Positions 40,422 through 41,494 of a stretch of DNA of 41,494 nucleotides are shown piece by piece (positions within the stretch are counted from its first letter, which is position 1; each line of letters begins with the position of its first letter). Source of the DNA: Bacillota bacterium. Lineage in GTDB: Bacteria > Bacillota > Desulfitobacteriia > Desulfitobacteriales > JAJXUE01. The translations under genes were made by a program, and so were the position numbers. Where the stretch lies: assembly GCA_021783135.1 (NCBI GenBank), contig JAJXUE010000025.1, positions 1 through 41,494 on the forward strand, given 5' to 3'. The notes beneath the pieces are model-generated. The model did not search any database. It was not told where the DNA came from and saw only the letters and a program-made list of their open reading frames with translations.

Positions 40422-41494
40422 CTATTTAATACATTGACCAATTTTTGTTCTGCCCTCTACGGGTATTTTTTTATGTTTTCCCGTCCCATCTGAGATTACA
40501 GCACTTATAATCAAACCAGTTTTTTCAGGGATAACTTTAGTGACCGCCAAGCCTTTGCCACCACGACCTTGTACTGGATACTCAGTTAATAAGGTTTGCT
40601 TTGCATAGCCATTCTCAGAATAGGTAACAAGACGTTTATCGATATCCGCCGGTGCAATATACAACGCTGCGACCACTTCGTCAGTTATCATCCCACGTAC
40701 ACCCTGAGATTTTCGTCCCTGAACGCTAATCTGGTTGATATTAAATCTGATACCTTGTCCGATGGGGGACACCAACATTATGTCGCCGGAGTCCTTAACG
40801 ATGAATACGTGAAGGAGCTTATCATCATTTTTTAGATTGATCGCTTCATTGGTTCGTGCTTTCAAAAATTCATCAACTGGGCTTCGCATTACCTGCCCGA
40901 GTTTTGTAGCAAATAAAAAATACAATTCATCTGCTTCATCGGGAATGGCCAGTGTTTCAATACATCCTTTTGATTGGGTCCACTGAAAATTGCCATCAGC
41001 AGAGAAATGGATTAGCTTATTTTCTTTTACGAGATCACCCTGGTCATCACTTTCTAATATTGTGGTTTTGCGTGGATCACCATACCTGTTTTTGAATGAT
41101 AATAAATCGTTTTTAATTATGGTGTCCACCCTGCTGCGGTTTTCCAAAATATTTTCCAAATCTGCAATAGATGCGAGTAGCCCTTGATGTTCTGCTCGGA
41201 TTGAGTCCAACTCTAAACCAGTTAAATTTTGCAACTTCAACTCAAGAATGGCCTGAGCTTGAACATCATCAAAACCGAAATCAACCATAAGTTGCCCTTT
41301 AGCGGATGAAGGGGTTTTTGCACTCCGAATAATCACAATCACTTTATCCATGTGGTTTATTGCTGTGACCATAGCCTCCAAGATATGAGCTCGCGCTTTC
41401 GCATTTGAAAGTTCGTATGTTGTTCGCCGACGAATGACTGTTTGACGATGTTTGATGTAAGCAGCGTTAATTTCCCTCAGTGTCATAACCGCCG
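40422..41494 (-). CDS. Type II DNA topoisomerase subunit A (GyrA/ParC-like), C-terminal part (partial)
   Basis: The minus-strand gene continues past the right edge; the frame is open through the last codons before the ATG at 41486, so that ATG is internal. About 357 residues are visible. The first ~150 contain the breakage-rejoining core end (LREINAAYIKHRQTVIRRRT, then FDDVQAQAILELKLQNLTGLE and a coiled tail). Then come beta-pinwheel blades with QGRKSQGVRGM and a QGRGGKG motif near the end. In E. coli GyrA the QRRGGKG box is in the first blade; here that place reads as a degenerate WTQSKGCIETL, and the last blade looks cut short. It may therefore be ParC-like or a divergent paralogue. The stop is TAG at 40422-40424. 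The gene is more A/T-rich than its neighbours. Confidence 0.85.
   Translation of the reverse strand, partial: AVMTLREINAAYIKHRQTVIRRRTTYELSNAKARAHILEAMVTAINHMDKVIVIIRSAKTPSSAKGQLMVDFGFDDVQAQAILELKLQNLTGLELDSIRAEHQGLLASIADLENILENRSRVDTIIKNDLLSFKNRYGDPRKTTILESDDQGDLVKENKLIHFSADGNFQWTQSKGCIETLAIPDEADELYFLFATKLGQVMRSPVDEFLKARTNEAINLKNDDKLLHVFIVKDSGDIMLVSPIGQGIRFNINQISVQGRKSQGVRGMITDEVVAALYIAPADIDKRLVTYSENGYAKQTLLTEYPVQGRGGKGLAVTKVIPEKTGLIISAVISDGTGKHKKIPVEGRTKIGQCIK

Overview
The window looks like a chromosome segment of a monoderm, probably anaerobic and spore-forming Clostridia-type Firmicute. The evidence is strong AAGGAGG-type ribosome binding sites with frequent GTG/TTG starts, two T-box leaders, a Firmicute 6S RNA next to aspS, a CsoR repressor, a 5' piece of the sporulation sigma factor sigK, and a wall-anchored protein with cell-wall-binding-repeat-2 units. 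Genus cannot be fixed from sequence reading alone.

Bases 1-23.7 kb form a housekeeping block. Much of its gene order is the one known from Bacillus subtilis (hisS-aspS-6S RNA-tcdA-rarA-Rrf2-cysteine desulfurase-mnmA-PRC barrel-AI-2E-type permease-alaS-ireB-ruvX-DUF1292-mltG-trmR-trhP). The theme is tRNA charging and tRNA modification. HisRS, AspRS and AlaRS are under T-box control. IscS, IscU and MnmA supply sulfur for s2U34, TrhP and TrmR act on xo5U34, and TcdA makes cyclic t6A37. Into this block are set csoR with its operator, an O-antigen-ligase-like membrane protein, threonine aldolase, a ferredoxin-fused aldo/keto reductase and a VanW lipoprotein. AspRS carries the His/Gly pair described for non-discriminating enzymes, and the T-box in front of hisS-aspS shows AAC (Asn) but no His codon in its putative specifier loop.

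Bases 23.7-26.6 kb hold a lactate-uptake unit: a FadR-type GntR regulator and an L-lactate permease, with a FadR-like palindrome (TGGTCAGACCA) in front of the permease.

Bases 26.6-39.1 kb are accessory. A 1,034-codon hybrid sensor carries two different kinase modules and is translationally coupled to a receiver-SARP type regulator. Next comes a 2,637-residue secreted surface protein with an L-type lectin domain, many Ig-like modules and three C-terminal wall-binding repeats. A sugar-sensing circuit controlling a lectin adhesin is a reasonable but unproven reading.

Bases 39.1-40.4 kb are a graveyard: a receiver-domain tail on the minus strand, the end of a second wall-binding-repeat protein, and a sigK gene whose 5' half is intact but whose continuation is frameshifted. 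A symmetric terminator separates this from a minus-strand type II topoisomerase A-subunit gene that runs off the right edge.
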